Positions 1-6,550 of a stretch of 9,245 nt of DNA are shown here, piece by piece. Origin of the DNA: CAYYYA01 sp964517065 (lineage in GTDB: Bacteria; Patescibacteriota; Patescibacteriia; UBA1558; 2-01-FULL-52-15); contig CAZFBK010000030.1 of the NCBI GenBank assembly GCA_964517065.1, positions 1 through 9,245 on the forward strand. The letters are read 5' to 3'. The notes under the pieces were generated by a model. The model ran no database searches, was not told the origin of the DNA, and was given only the letters and a program-made list of their open reading frames with translations. A program made the position numbers and the translations under genes. Every line of letters begins with the position of its first letter. The first letter of the stretch is position 1.

Positions 1-672
1 CGACGCATCCCCGGTATGATGCAGAATTTCGCTGAAGTCATCGTCCTCGGTGCTATGAATCTGGCTGATTCGGTGACCAATGACCGCACTATAACAGAAA
101 AAGTCTTTCCTTTGGTTTTTTCTGTTTTTTTATTTATCATCATTAACAATTGGCTTGGTCTCCTTCCTGGTGTCGGTTCCATTGGCTTTGTCTTAGCAGA
201 AGAAGGTCATCAGGTTTTCATCCCGTATCTTCGTGGGGCAACTGCTGATATCAATACCACTCTGGCTATGGGTATCTTCTCTGTCATTGCTGCTAATGTT
301 TTTGGTGTGATGATCGTCGGCGGTTGGAAATATTTCAACAAATTTATTAATATCCAGACATTGTTGTCCATTCCGAAAGATATGAAGCATAATGTAGCGG
401 CTGTTATTGTGAATCCTATCAAATTTTTCGTTGGCTTGATTGAAATTATTGGAGAGTTTGCTAAGGTAGCCTCGCTGTCATTCCGATTATTTGGTAATAT
501 TTTTGCCGGAGAAGTTCTTTTGATGGCTATGGCTTCGATTTTCGCCTTCATTCTGCCGATACCATTTATGTTTTTAGAAGTTATTGTTGGTTTGATTCAA
601 GCTTTAATTTTTGCCGTTTTGACCTTAGTGTACTTTACTATTGCTGCGCAGGATCATTCCGCAGAACATTAA
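1..672 (+). CDS. atpB: ATP synthase Fo subunit a (5' end outside window)
   Basis: Subunit a is the membrane stator that forms the two proton half-channels against the c-ring. The frame is open from base 1 (Arg-Arg-Ile-Pro-Gly before the first Met at 16), and family members have an N-terminal helix before the P-G-x-x-Q-N-F motif, so the true start lies upstream and the Met at 16 is internal. Counting from that Met, hydrophobic segments lie near residues 30-52, 83-105, 133-150, 160-182 and 184-212. The essential channel arginine is R157 in SFRLFGNIFAGE, and the conserved late-helix Gln is Q195 in GLIQALIFAVL. The protein ends normally with a short polar tail (AAQDHSAEH). It is the first gene of the visible operon. 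No atpI is visible because the window begins inside atpB. Confidence 0.97.
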   Translation, partial: RRIPGMMQNFAEVIVLGAMNLADSVTNDRTITEKVFPLVFSVFLFIIINNWLGLLPGVGSIGFVLAEEGHQVFIPYLRGATADINTTLAMGIFSVIAANVFGVMIVGGWKYFNKFINIQTLLSIPKDMKHNVAAVIVNPIKFFVGLIEIIGEFAKVASLSFRLFGNIFAGEVLLMAMASIFAFILPIPFMFLEVIVGLIQALIFAVLTLVYFTIAAQDHSAEH

Positions 673-675
673 CAT

Positions 676-745
676 GTATGAGGTAGTAGGTATAATGTAT
701 TAAGTCTGCCACTTTATACTTCATACTTTATACATACTACTTGCT
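676..745 (+). repeat. Period-7 GTA/ACT inverted-repeat element
   Basis: Four successive heptamers begin with GTA (GTATGAG, GTAGTAG, GTATAAT, GTATTAA at 676-703). A centre GTCTGCCAC follows at 704-712. Then come heptamers ACTTTAT, ACTTCAT, ACTTTAT, ACATACT, ACTTGCT (711-745). The arms 683-705 and 718-740 pair at 20 of 23 positions, giving a long imperfect hairpin. No T-run follows, so it is not a typical intrinsic terminator. The centre TCTGCCAC recurs in the element after atpA (3572-3680), which suggests a common family. Function is unknown; it could act in RNA processing or stability, or be a mobile or recombinogenic repeat. Confidence 0.75.
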
Positions 746-867
746 ATCTATTGACTACTAGATTGTAGTAATTAGCTCAAAGGTTAATTGTTACAAATTA
801 ATAGTTAATACCAATTTCTCAGGGGACGTTAAAAAAACAACCTATCGTCCAATCCAAAGAAATTAGT

Positions 868-873
868 AAGGAG
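868..873 (+). promoter_or_regulatory. Strong Shine-Dalgarno site of atpE
   Basis: AAGGAG lies six bases before the atpE ATG. It is the only strong SD in the ATP synthase block; the starts of atpF, atpH, atpA, atpG, atpD and the 6551 gene have no comparable purine-rich site. This fits the need for many c subunits per complex. Confidence 0.85.
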
Positions 874-879
874 AACGTT

Positions 880-1092
880 ATGGATTTTGTACCATTGGCG
901 AAAGCCTTCGCTATCGGTGTCGGTGCTATCGCTCCAGCCTTGGCCATCGGTAAAATCGGTGCCAAAGCAATGGAAGCTATCGGACGCAATCCAGAATCTG
1001 CTAGTAAGATTTTGGTTCCGATGTTATTGGTAGCCGCTTTCGCTGAAGCTATCGCTATTTACTCCCTGATCATCGCCTTCAGTATCAGCTAG
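880..1092 (+). CDS. atpE: ATP synthase Fo subunit c (proteolipid)
   Basis: This 70-residue, two-helix protein forms the rotating c-ring. Helix 1 spans about residues 8-32 with the Gly/Ala-rich packing face. The polar loop is R36-N37-P38-E39, which contacts gamma and epsilon. Helix 2 spans about 43-67 and carries the ion-binding carboxylate E56 in AFAEAIAIYSL. Na+-binding rings such as that of Ilyobacter have Gln in helix 1 and Ser-Thr after the Glu. Here the equivalents are I23 and A57-I58, so a proton-coupled ring is predicted. The start is fixed by the SD site at 868-873 and by normal family length. It stands alone between two structured intergenic gaps, which together with the SD suggests expression tuned apart from its neighbours. 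It ends TAG, followed directly by an in-frame TGA. Confidence 0.97.
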   Translation: MDFVPLAKAFAIGVGAIAPALAIGKIGAKAMEAIGRNPESASKILVPMLLVAAFAEAIAIYSLIIAFSIS

Positions 1093-1104
1093 TGATGTGT
1101 TTGA

Positions 1105-1138
1105 ATTCACCGTTCCTTATCCTAGAGGAAGGGTGAAT
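1105..1138 (+). other. atpE-atpF intergenic stem-loop
   Basis: The arms 1105-1117 (ATTCACCGTTCCT) and 1126-1138 (AGGAAGGGTGAAT) pair at 12 of 13 positions around an 8-base loop, starting 12 bases after the atpE stop. No T-run follows immediately, so a 3'-stabilising or processing hairpin for atpE mRNA is more likely than full termination; partial termination cannot be excluded. A weaker inverted repeat, AACCCATTAATGGTT, follows at about 1143-1157. Confidence 0.75.
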
Positions 1139-1174
1139 GACTAACCCATTAATGGTTAAATAATTTATATTTTT

Positions 1175-1669
1175 ATGGAAGGCTTAATATCAACATTTCA
1201 TATCGATTGGAAGTTAATGCTGGCGCAGTTCGTGAACTTTGTTATTGTCTTTTTTGTGCTCTATCGTTTCGCTCTGAAACCGCTGATGAATACCATGGCA
1301 GAACGCAGTGCTACGATTAGCAAGAGTCTAGAGCAGGCCAAGAAGATAGAAGATGATATCGCAGCTACTGCCGAGACGACTAAAGCAGCTATCAAAGAAG
1401 CGAAGCAGCAGTCATCCGAGATCATCGCTGCTGCCCGTCATGAAGCTGAAGGACGTAAAGATACTATTGTGAAAGAAGCGGAGCAAAAGGTGGCACAAGT
1501 CGTAGCGCAAGCTAAAGTTCAGATTGAAAGTGAGAAACAAGCCATGCTGGAAGCGGTTAAAGGTGAAGCAGCGCAGATGATCGTTATGGCGACAGAAAAG
1601 ATTTTACATCATAAGTTAGATGAGGCTAGTGACAAGAAATACATTAATGAAATGATTAAGAAATTATAA
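1175..1669 (+). CDS. atpF: ATP synthase Fo subunit b (peripheral stalk)
   Basis: This 164-residue subunit is the stator stalk joining subunit a to delta and alpha. One N-terminal membrane helix lies at about residues 14-34 (AQFVNFVIVFFVLYRF), followed by the family-typical KPL turn at 35-37. From about residue 42 to the end the chain is a charged, Ala/Glu/Lys-rich coiled coil, as expected for the dimeric b stalk. Length is normal (E. coli b is 156). The chosen ATG is the first in frame and places the membrane helix correctly. No SD is visible; the 5' leader is A/T-rich. Its TAA lies two bases before the atpH start, so the two genes are probably translationally coupled. One b gene is present, so a homodimer is inferred. 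Confidence 0.95.
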   Translation: MEGLISTFHIDWKLMLAQFVNFVIVFFVLYRFALKPLMNTMAERSATISKSLEQAKKIEDDIAATAETTKAAIKEAKQQSSEIIAAARHEAEGRKDTIVKEAEQKVAQVVAQAKVQIESEKQAMLEAVKGEAAQMIVMATEKILHHKLDEASDKKYINEMIKKL

Positions 1670-1671
1670 GT

Positions 1672-2070
1672 ATGAACTATTCTGATAAACAATTAGCGGA
1701 AAGTTTGTATCTGGCTACCGAAGACAAAAGTCCCAAGCAGGTAGATGGTATTGTCGATCATTTCCTTGGCTGGCTGAAGCAGCAGGGTTCGCTGAACAAA
1801 TTACCCAACGTCATGCAGAAGTTGCAGCAGGTACGACGCGAGAAAGAAGGCATAGAGCTGATCACGCTGCGGACTAAGACACCGCTAAGTCCAGAGACTA
1901 TCAGAAAGATTGCCCACCGCTATGAAGAGAAGCTAAAGAAAAAGATTCAGATTGAAGAAATAGTAGATACCTCAATTCTCGGCGGCCTGAAGATACAGTC
2001 GAGTGATACCGAGCTAGATCTCACATTTAATAAACAACTGGCCGAACTTCAGCGCCATCTAAGCAATTAA
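1672..2070 (+). CDS. atpH: ATP synthase F1 subunit delta (short form)
   Basis: Delta (OSCP) caps the alpha3-beta3 head and binds subunit b. The C-terminal domain is recognisable: a strand-rich stretch with the VDTSILGGLKI motif (residues 98-108; G104-G105) followed by a terminal helix, matching the family pattern V-D-x-x-L-x-G-G. The N-terminal part (MNYSDKQLAESLYLAT) fits the start of the helical domain. At 132 residues it is about 45 shorter than E. coli delta (177), and the loss is in the N-terminal helical bundle. No frameshift or stop is apparent and both ends are tightly packed against neighbours (two bases from atpF, two from atpA), so this is a real short form. Reduced delta subunits fit a streamlined genome. 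Identity is secure from the C-terminal motif and operon position. Confidence 0.92.
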   Translation: MNYSDKQLAESLYLATEDKSPKQVDGIVDHFLGWLKQQGSLNKLPNVMQKLQQVRREKEGIELITLRTKTPLSPETIRKIAHRYEEKLKKKIQIEEIVDTSILGGLKIQSSDTELDLTFNKQLAELQRHLSN

Positions 2071-2072
2071 TT

Positions 2073-3575
2073 ATGTCCTACGATTATTTAGTAAAAAATT
2101 TACAACAGAAGCTGGAAAATTTTGAGTTTGACGGGCATGAAGAGAAAGTCGGTCATATCATTACTATCGGCGATGGTATTGCTACCGTCTCTGGGTTGTC
2201 ACAAGCTTTGGCTATGGGAATGGTGGAGTTGGAAGGCAAAGATGGTAAGAAAGTTGACGGCGTGGTACTGAACCTAGAAGAAGATTCTTTGGGAGTTATG
2301 TTGCTGGGCGAATACGCCAATCTGAAAGAAGGCGATACCGTACGCTCTACGGGTAAAGTTTTGGAAGTGCCGGTGGGTGAAGCGGTTATTGGGCGTGTAG
2401 TCAATGCTCTCGGACAGGCAGTTGATGGTAAAGGCAATTTAAAAACGAGCGAATTTTATCCCGTTGAGCGCATCGCTCCCGGAGTTATCACTCGTCAGGC
2501 TGTGACGGTGCCACTGCAAACCGGCATTAAATCTATCGACGCGATGATCCCGATTGGTCGTGGTCAGCGCGAATTGATCATTGGTGATCGTCAGACCGGT
2601 AAAACTGCTATTGCTATTGATACCATCTTAAACCAAAAAGATAGTGGCGTTTTGTGTTTCTATGTGGCTATCGGTCAGAAAGAATCTAAAGTAGCTCAGA
2701 TCATTGCTCGTCTGCAAGAAGCAGGCGCTATGGATTACACCACGGTTGTCGTCGCTGGAGCTTCTGATCCTGCCGCCATGTCTTTCATCGCTCCGTATGC
2801 CGGCTGTGCCATGGCCGAGTACTTTATGGAACACGGTAAAGACGTTTTGATTATTTACGATGATCTCTCCAAACAAGCAGTTGCTTACCGAGAAATTTCT
2901 CTGCTTCTTCGCCGACCGCCAGGACGTGAAGCCTACCCAGGAGACATCTTTTATCTTCACTCACGTCTGCTGGAACGTTCTGCTCGTGTCAACAAAGAAA
3001 ACGGCGGCGGTTCATTGACTGCTCTGCCGATTATTGAAACGCAAGCTGGTGATGGTTCGGCTTATATTCCTACAAACGTCATCTCTATTACTGACGGACA
3101 GATTTACTTGGAAGCCGATCTTTTCTACCAAGGATTTCGTCCGGCCGTGAACGTCGGTCTGTCAGTCTCACGTGTCGGCTCAGCTGCGCAGATCAAAGCG
3201 ATGAAAAAAGTGGCTGGTAAGCTGAAATTGGACATGGCACAATTCCGCGAACTGGAAGCTTTCGCTCAATTCGGTTCTGATCTTGATGCAGAGACACAGA
3301 CACGTATCGGTCGTGGTAAACGAATCGTCGAAATTCTCAAACAGCCTCAATACAAACCAATGGCCGTACCGTATCAGGTAGCAATCTTCTACGCCGTTGT
3401 TAATGGTCTACTCGATGAAGTGCCGGTTGAAAACGTCAGAGCATTTGAACAAAAGTTAATGGAACACTTGGACGCCAACTACGCAGAATTACTGCAGTCT
3501 ATCGCTGCTAGTGGCGTGGTATCAGAAGAAGATGAAGTGAAACTACAAACAGCGATTAAAGAGATGAGCGCGTAG
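2073..3575 (+). CDS. atpA: ATP synthase F1 subunit alpha
   Basis: This 500-residue subunit is the non-catalytic nucleotide-binding partner of beta in the hexameric head. Domains in order are an N-terminal beta-barrel (about 25-95), a RecA-like nucleotide domain (about 96-375) and a C-terminal helical domain. The Walker A loop is GDRQTGKT at 171-178. Walker B is LIIYDD at 259-264. The family signature PAVNVGLSVS is at 357-366, followed directly by R367, the arginine finger that reaches into the beta catalytic site. Length is normal (E. coli 513). The ATG lies two bases after the atpH stop with no SD, so coupled translation is likely. Its TAG stop is also the first GTAG unit of the repeat element that fills the gap to atpG. 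Confidence 0.98.
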   Translation: MSYDYLVKNLQQKLENFEFDGHEEKVGHIITIGDGIATVSGLSQALAMGMVELEGKDGKKVDGVVLNLEEDSLGVMLLGEYANLKEGDTVRSTGKVLEVPVGEAVIGRVVNALGQAVDGKGNLKTSEFYPVERIAPGVITRQAVTVPLQTGIKSIDAMIPIGRGQRELIIGDRQTGKTAIAIDTILNQKDSGVLCFYVAIGQKESKVAQIIARLQEAGAMDYTTVVVAGASDPAAMSFIAPYAGCAMAEYFMEHGKDVLIIYDDLSKQAVAYREISLLLRRPPGREAYPGDIFYLHSRLLERSARVNKENGGGSLTALPIIETQAGDGSAYIPTNVISITDGQIYLEADLFYQGFRPAVNVGLSVSRVGSAAQIKAMKKVAGKLKLDMAQFRELEAFAQFGSDLDAETQTRIGRGKRIVEILKQPQYKPMAVPYQVAIFYAVVNGLLDEVPVENVRAFEQKLMEHLDANYAELLQSIAASGVVSEEDEVKLQTAIKEMSA

Positions 3576-3680
3576 ATTGGTAGCAGAGTAGCTTGGTAGA
3601 AATTCTGCCACCTACCAAACTACGTATCTACCCCTCTACCAAACTACGAAACTACCAATCTACCACACTACTATCTAAAC
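3572..3680 (+). repeat. Period-8 GTAGNNNN / CTACNNNN inverted-repeat element
   Basis: Four GTAGNNNN octamers begin at 3572, 3580, 3588 and 3596. A centre AATTCTGCCAC follows (3601-3611), then seven in-phase CTACNNNN octamers from 3612 to 3667 (CTACCAAA, CTACGTAT, CTACCCCT, CTACCAAA, CTACGAAA, CTACCAAT, CTACCACA). Two decayed units (CTACTAT, CTAAAC) run up to the atpG ATG. The arms 3573-3599 and 3636-3662 pair at 22 of 27 positions; a shorter alternative pairs 3593-3599 with 3612-3618. The first unit contains the atpA stop codon. The element fills the whole gap, leaving atpG with no SD. It shares TCTGCCAC with the 676-745 element. Function is unknown. Confidence 0.85.
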
Positions 3681-4586
3681 ATGCCCGCACAAACAAGAGA
3701 CATCAAACGACGTATCAAATCCGTCGGCAATACCAAAAAAATTACCAAAGCCATGGAGCTGGTTTCGGCTAGCAAAATGCGCAAGGCAGTTGAGCGAGTA
3801 TTGGCCAGCCGCAGCTACGCTGATCTGGCGTGGAGTTTAGTGTTGAATTTGGTTAAACGCGTGGATAAAGAAGCGCATCCATTGTTAGTAGAGCGTCCGG
3901 TCAAACGTGTCGGTGTCTTGGTCATCGGTAGTAACCGCGGCCTGTGCGGAGGATTTAATTTACAAGTGATAGCGAAAGTAAAGAAATTATTAGTGAAAGA
4001 AGGTTGGGGAGATGATGTCACGATTGATTTTATCACTTTCGGCAAAAAAGCCGCCCAAGGATTAGGCTCGAACAAAATAAAAGTATCAGCCGACTATCCC
4101 AAAGATGATATTACCGATGAAGTAGGGGATATCGTGCCGTTGTCGAAACATTTGATCCAAGGCTTTATCGATAAGAAATACGATGAAGTTGTCGTGGCCT
4201 ATACGCATTTTCATTCCAGCTTGCGCCAAGAGCCTCGCGTGCGTCATCTGTTACCATTAGTCAAACCTAGTCGTTTCTTGGGACATACTGCCAAAGATGA
4301 AAGTCAGAAGCTGAAGCAAGATTTCTCCGAATACTTGTTTGAACCGTCGATTGATTCAGTTTTGGAATCAGCTCTCGTTCGCCTCGTGGAAGTACAGATG
4401 TATCAGATGGTTCTCGAGTCGGAAGCTTCGGAGCATTCTGCTCGTATGATGTCGATGCGCAATGCTAGTGATGCAGCCAGCGACATGATTGATAGTTTAA
4501 CGTTAGCTTTCAACCGTGTACGTCAGGCTGGTATCACAGCGGAGATTGCCGAAATATCGGCGGGAGCAGAAGGGTTAAGCGGTTAA
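3681..4586 (+). CDS. atpG: ATP synthase F1 subunit gamma (central shaft)
   Basis: Gamma is the rotating axle whose terminal helices form a coiled coil inside alpha3-beta3. The N-terminal helix has the hallmark ITKAMELVSASKM (21-33). The central Rossmann-like domain begins with VLVIGSNRGLCGGFN (79-93). The C-terminal helix carries the most conserved stretch, SEASEHSARMMSMRNAS (247-263), and ends with RQAGITAEIAEISAGA (281-296). At 301 residues the length is normal. The ATG at 3681 is preferred because it starts the family-typical Met-x-x-x-x-x-Ile-Lys-x-Arg-Ile. There is no SD; the upstream bases are the CTAC repeat array, so initiation must be SD-independent or rely on the structured leader. 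It is bracketed by two hairpin-bearing gaps. Confidence 0.97.
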   Translation: MPAQTRDIKRRIKSVGNTKKITKAMELVSASKMRKAVERVLASRSYADLAWSLVLNLVKRVDKEAHPLLVERPVKRVGVLVIGSNRGLCGGFNLQVIAKVKKLLVKEGWGDDVTIDFITFGKKAAQGLGSNKIKVSADYPKDDITDEVGDIVPLSKHLIQGFIDKKYDEVVVAYTHFHSSLRQEPRVRHLLPLVKPSRFLGHTAKDESQKLKQDFSEYLFEPSIDSVLESALVRLVEVQMYQMVLESEASEHSARMMSMRNASDAASDMIDSLTLAFNRVRQAGITAEIAEISAGAEGLSG

Positions 4587-4594
4587 CTAGGCGC

Positions 4595-4642
4595 ACCTCT
4601 TACCCCTCCTTAGTAAGGAGGGGATTCAGGGGAGGTAGAGGT
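4595..4642 (+). repeat. atpG-atpD intergenic palindrome
   Basis: A perfect 10-base-pair inverted repeat, CCCCTCCTTA (4603-4612) and TAAGGAGGGG (4614-4623), surrounds a single central G. It lies inside an outer pair ACCTCT (4595-4600) and AGAGGT (4637-4642). A second purine block, AGGGGAGGT (4628-4636), follows the core. No T-run follows, so it is not a standard terminator. The compact shape resembles dispersed REP-like intergenic palindromes seen in many bacterial genomes; whether it recurs here cannot be judged from one copy. It is unrelated in sequence to the GTA/CTAC elements. Confidence 0.75.
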
Positions 4643-4679
4643 AACATTTTTAAATTAAACTTCGAATTAAATTACAAGC

Positions 4680-5995
4680 ATGAATAAAGGAAAAGTAAAA
4701 AAGATTATCGGACCGATTATAGACGTACAGTTTGAAAAAGAATTGCCGGCTATTAATAACGCTTTGGAGCTACACGTCGGTGAGATGTTGCTGGTGGCTG
4801 AAGTGCAGAAGCATTTGGGTGGTCTGGCAGTACGCGCTGTCGCTATGGGTCCGACCGATGGTCTAGCTCGCGGCGTGGAAGTACGCGACACGGGTCAACC
4901 GATTTCAGTACCAGTTGGGGAAGAGACACTTGGTCGTATGTTCAATGTCCTCGGTGAACCGATCGATGGTAAGGAGCAAGTAACAACGAAAGAGCACTGG
5001 CCGATTCACCGTCCTGCTCCAGATCTGACCGAGCAATCCACCAAATCAGAAATTTTTGAAACTGGTATCAAAGTTATTGACCTGATCTGTCCTTTCGTCA
5101 AAGGCGGTAAGGTTGGTCTCTTCGGCGGGGCTGGTGTGGGTAAGACGGTGGTGATCCAAGAATTAATTCGTAATATTGCAGCTGAGCATGGTGGTTTCTC
5201 TGTCTTCGCTGGAGTGGGAGAGCGTACGCGTGAAGGTAATGATCTCTATCATGAAATGAAAGAGTCAGGAGTGCTGCAGAATACTACGCTCGTCTTCGGA
5301 CAAATGAATGAACCACCTGGAGCTCGTCAGCGTATTGCTTTGACCGGACTGACGATGGCAGAGTATTTCCGCGACGCGCAAAGTAAAGATGTCTTGTTGT
5401 TTATCGATAATATTTTCCGTTTCACTCAGGCTGGTTCTGAAGTTTCCGCTTTGCTCGGACGTATGCCATCAGCTGTTGGATATCAACCGACGTTGGCGAC
5501 TGAAATGGGTCAGCTGCAAGAACGTATCACTTCTACCAGCAAAGGTTCTATCACTTCTGTGCAGGCAGTCTATGTGCCGGCCGACGATCTGACCGATCCG
5601 GCTCCGGCTACGACCTTTGCTCATTTGGATTCTACTGTTGTGTTGTCACGCGCTTTGTCAGAGCTAGCTATCTATCCGGCGGTTGATCCTTTGGATTCTA
5701 GCTCTGTCATTCTTGACCCAGAGATTGTCGGCGCAGAGCACTATCGTGTAGCTCGCGGTGTGCAGCAGGTATTACAACGCTACAAAGATTTGCAAGACAT
5801 TATTGCCATTTTGGGTATTGATGAATTGTCTGACGATGACAAAATACTCGTGGCACGCGCTCGTAAGATGCAGAAGTTTCTGTCACAGCCATTTTTCGTG
5901 GCTGAGCAGTTCACCGGACGTCCTGGTAAGTATGTGACTCTAGCAGAAACGATCCGTGCTTTCAGTGAAATCCTCGAAGGTAAACATGATGATAA
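4680..5995 (+). CDS. atpD: ATP synthase F1 subunit beta (3' end lost in gap)
   Basis: Beta holds the catalytic sites for ATP synthesis. The first 438 residues are visible. The N-terminal barrel covers about 1-80, followed by the RecA-like domain with Walker A GGAGVGKT (149-156), the catalytic Glu in GERTREGND (E181) and Walker B VLLFIDN (D243). The C-terminal helical domain carries the DELSEED-loop variant DELSDDD (381-387), then FVAEQFTG (407-413). The sequence stops after EGKHDD plus two bases, where the N run starts. Relatives have about 25-30 more residues, so only the extreme C terminus is missing. Reading through the Ns into atpC in one frame is an accident of the 100-base placeholder and not a fusion. 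No SD precedes the ATG. All visible catalytic residues are intact, so an active subunit is expected. Confidence 0.97.
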
Positions 5996-6095
5996 NNNNN
6001 NNNNNNNNNNNNNNNNNNNNNNNNNNNNNNNNNNNNNNNNNNNNNNNNNNNNNNNNNNNNNNNNNNNNNNNNNNNNNNNNNNNNNNNNNNNNNNN
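5996..6095. other. Assembly gap (100 Ns)
   Basis: Exactly 100 undetermined bases separate the body of atpD from the atpC ATG. A round 100 is the usual placeholder for a scaffold gap of unknown size, so distances across it should not be trusted. It hides the atpD C terminus, the atpD-atpC spacer and any atpC ribosome site. Given the operon elsewhere, it could also hide another repeat element, which might explain the assembly break. Confidence 0.95.
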
Positions 6096-6533
6096 ATGAA
6101 CACATTCCATCTAAAAATCGTCACCCCCAACAGAATCCTCCACGACGGAGCAGTCTCTCAAATCAGTCTCCCAACCCCACAAGGTGAGATCACTGTTTTG
6201 CCGCACCATATTCCTTTGATCAGTATGATCTCTGCCGGTGCCATCGAGGCTAAAGCAGAGCATGATGATATTTTTATCGCCGTTGAAGGAGGCTTCGTAG
6301 AAGTTACACCGGATGGCATTACGATCTTAGCCGACGCCGCACATATGGCCGATGAGATTGATGAAGTGAAAGTCAATGTAGCTATTGAACGAGCACAAAA
6401 CGCCTTGGAAACAAGCGAAGTGCATGATCATAACTATGAAATGCTTCGCGCCTTGATTGAACGTGAAACCTCGAAGATCAAAGTCCTGCGCCGATTCCGA
6501 GAACGGGGAATACGCATCAAACGGGAAGAATAA
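6096..6533 (+). CDS. atpC: ATP synthase F1 subunit epsilon
   Basis: Epsilon couples gamma to the c-ring and can inhibit ATP hydrolysis. The N-terminal beta-sandwich (about 1-85) begins MNTFHLKIVTPNR and contains the family motif GEITVLPHHIPLI (30-42) and the VEGGFVEV strand (63-70). The C-terminal part (about 90-140) is two charged helices, the regulatory hairpin. Length is 145, normal for the family (E. coli 139). The ATG is the first base after the gap and stands where family members start, a few residues before H-L-x-I-V-T-P, so the start is credible although upstream sequence is unknown. The next gene begins 17 bases after its stop, implying one transcript. Confidence 0.95.
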   Translation: MNTFHLKIVTPNRILHDGAVSQISLPTPQGEITVLPHHIPLISMISAGAIEAKAEHDDIFIAVEGGFVEVTPDGITILADAAHMADEIDEVKVNVAIERAQNALETSEVHDHNYEMLRALIERETSKIKVLRRFRERGIRIKREE

Positions 6534-6550
6534 TCATAACATTAAAATCT

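Larger units (their letters stand above)
673..879 (+). other. atpB-atpE intergenic region with hairpin element
   Basis: This is a 207-base AT-rich gap with no credible ORF. Its first third holds the period-7 inverted-repeat element listed separately. Further along, GGACG at 824-828 can pair with CGTCC at 846-850 around an A-rich loop, shortly before the atpE ribosome site. A TTGACT hexamer lies at 751-756, but no acceptable -10 box follows at the right distance, so I do not call an internal promoter. Confidence 0.7.

Noticed and set aside
751..779. Internal promoter upstream of atpE from TTGACT at 751-756
   Set aside because: No acceptable -10 hexamer lies 16-18 bases downstream; the nearest AT-rich candidate, TAATTA, is only 12 bases away.
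2628..2960. Minus-strand ORF inside atpA, and similar ORFs opposite atpB, atpG, atpD and the 6551 and 7772 genes
   Set aside because: These are shadows of strongly conserved genes on the + strand, without ribosome sites, family motifs or independent context.
3572..3680. CRISPR array
   Set aside because: Units are 8 bases with only four constant positions and invert at the centre. There are no 20-40 base repeats, no spacers and no cas genes.
4680..6533. Single 617-residue beta-epsilon fusion ORF
   Set aside because: It exists only because 100 Ns are in frame and translate as unknown residues. Beta and epsilon each have normal domain boundaries, and about 25-30 beta residues plus a stop codon are expected in the gap.
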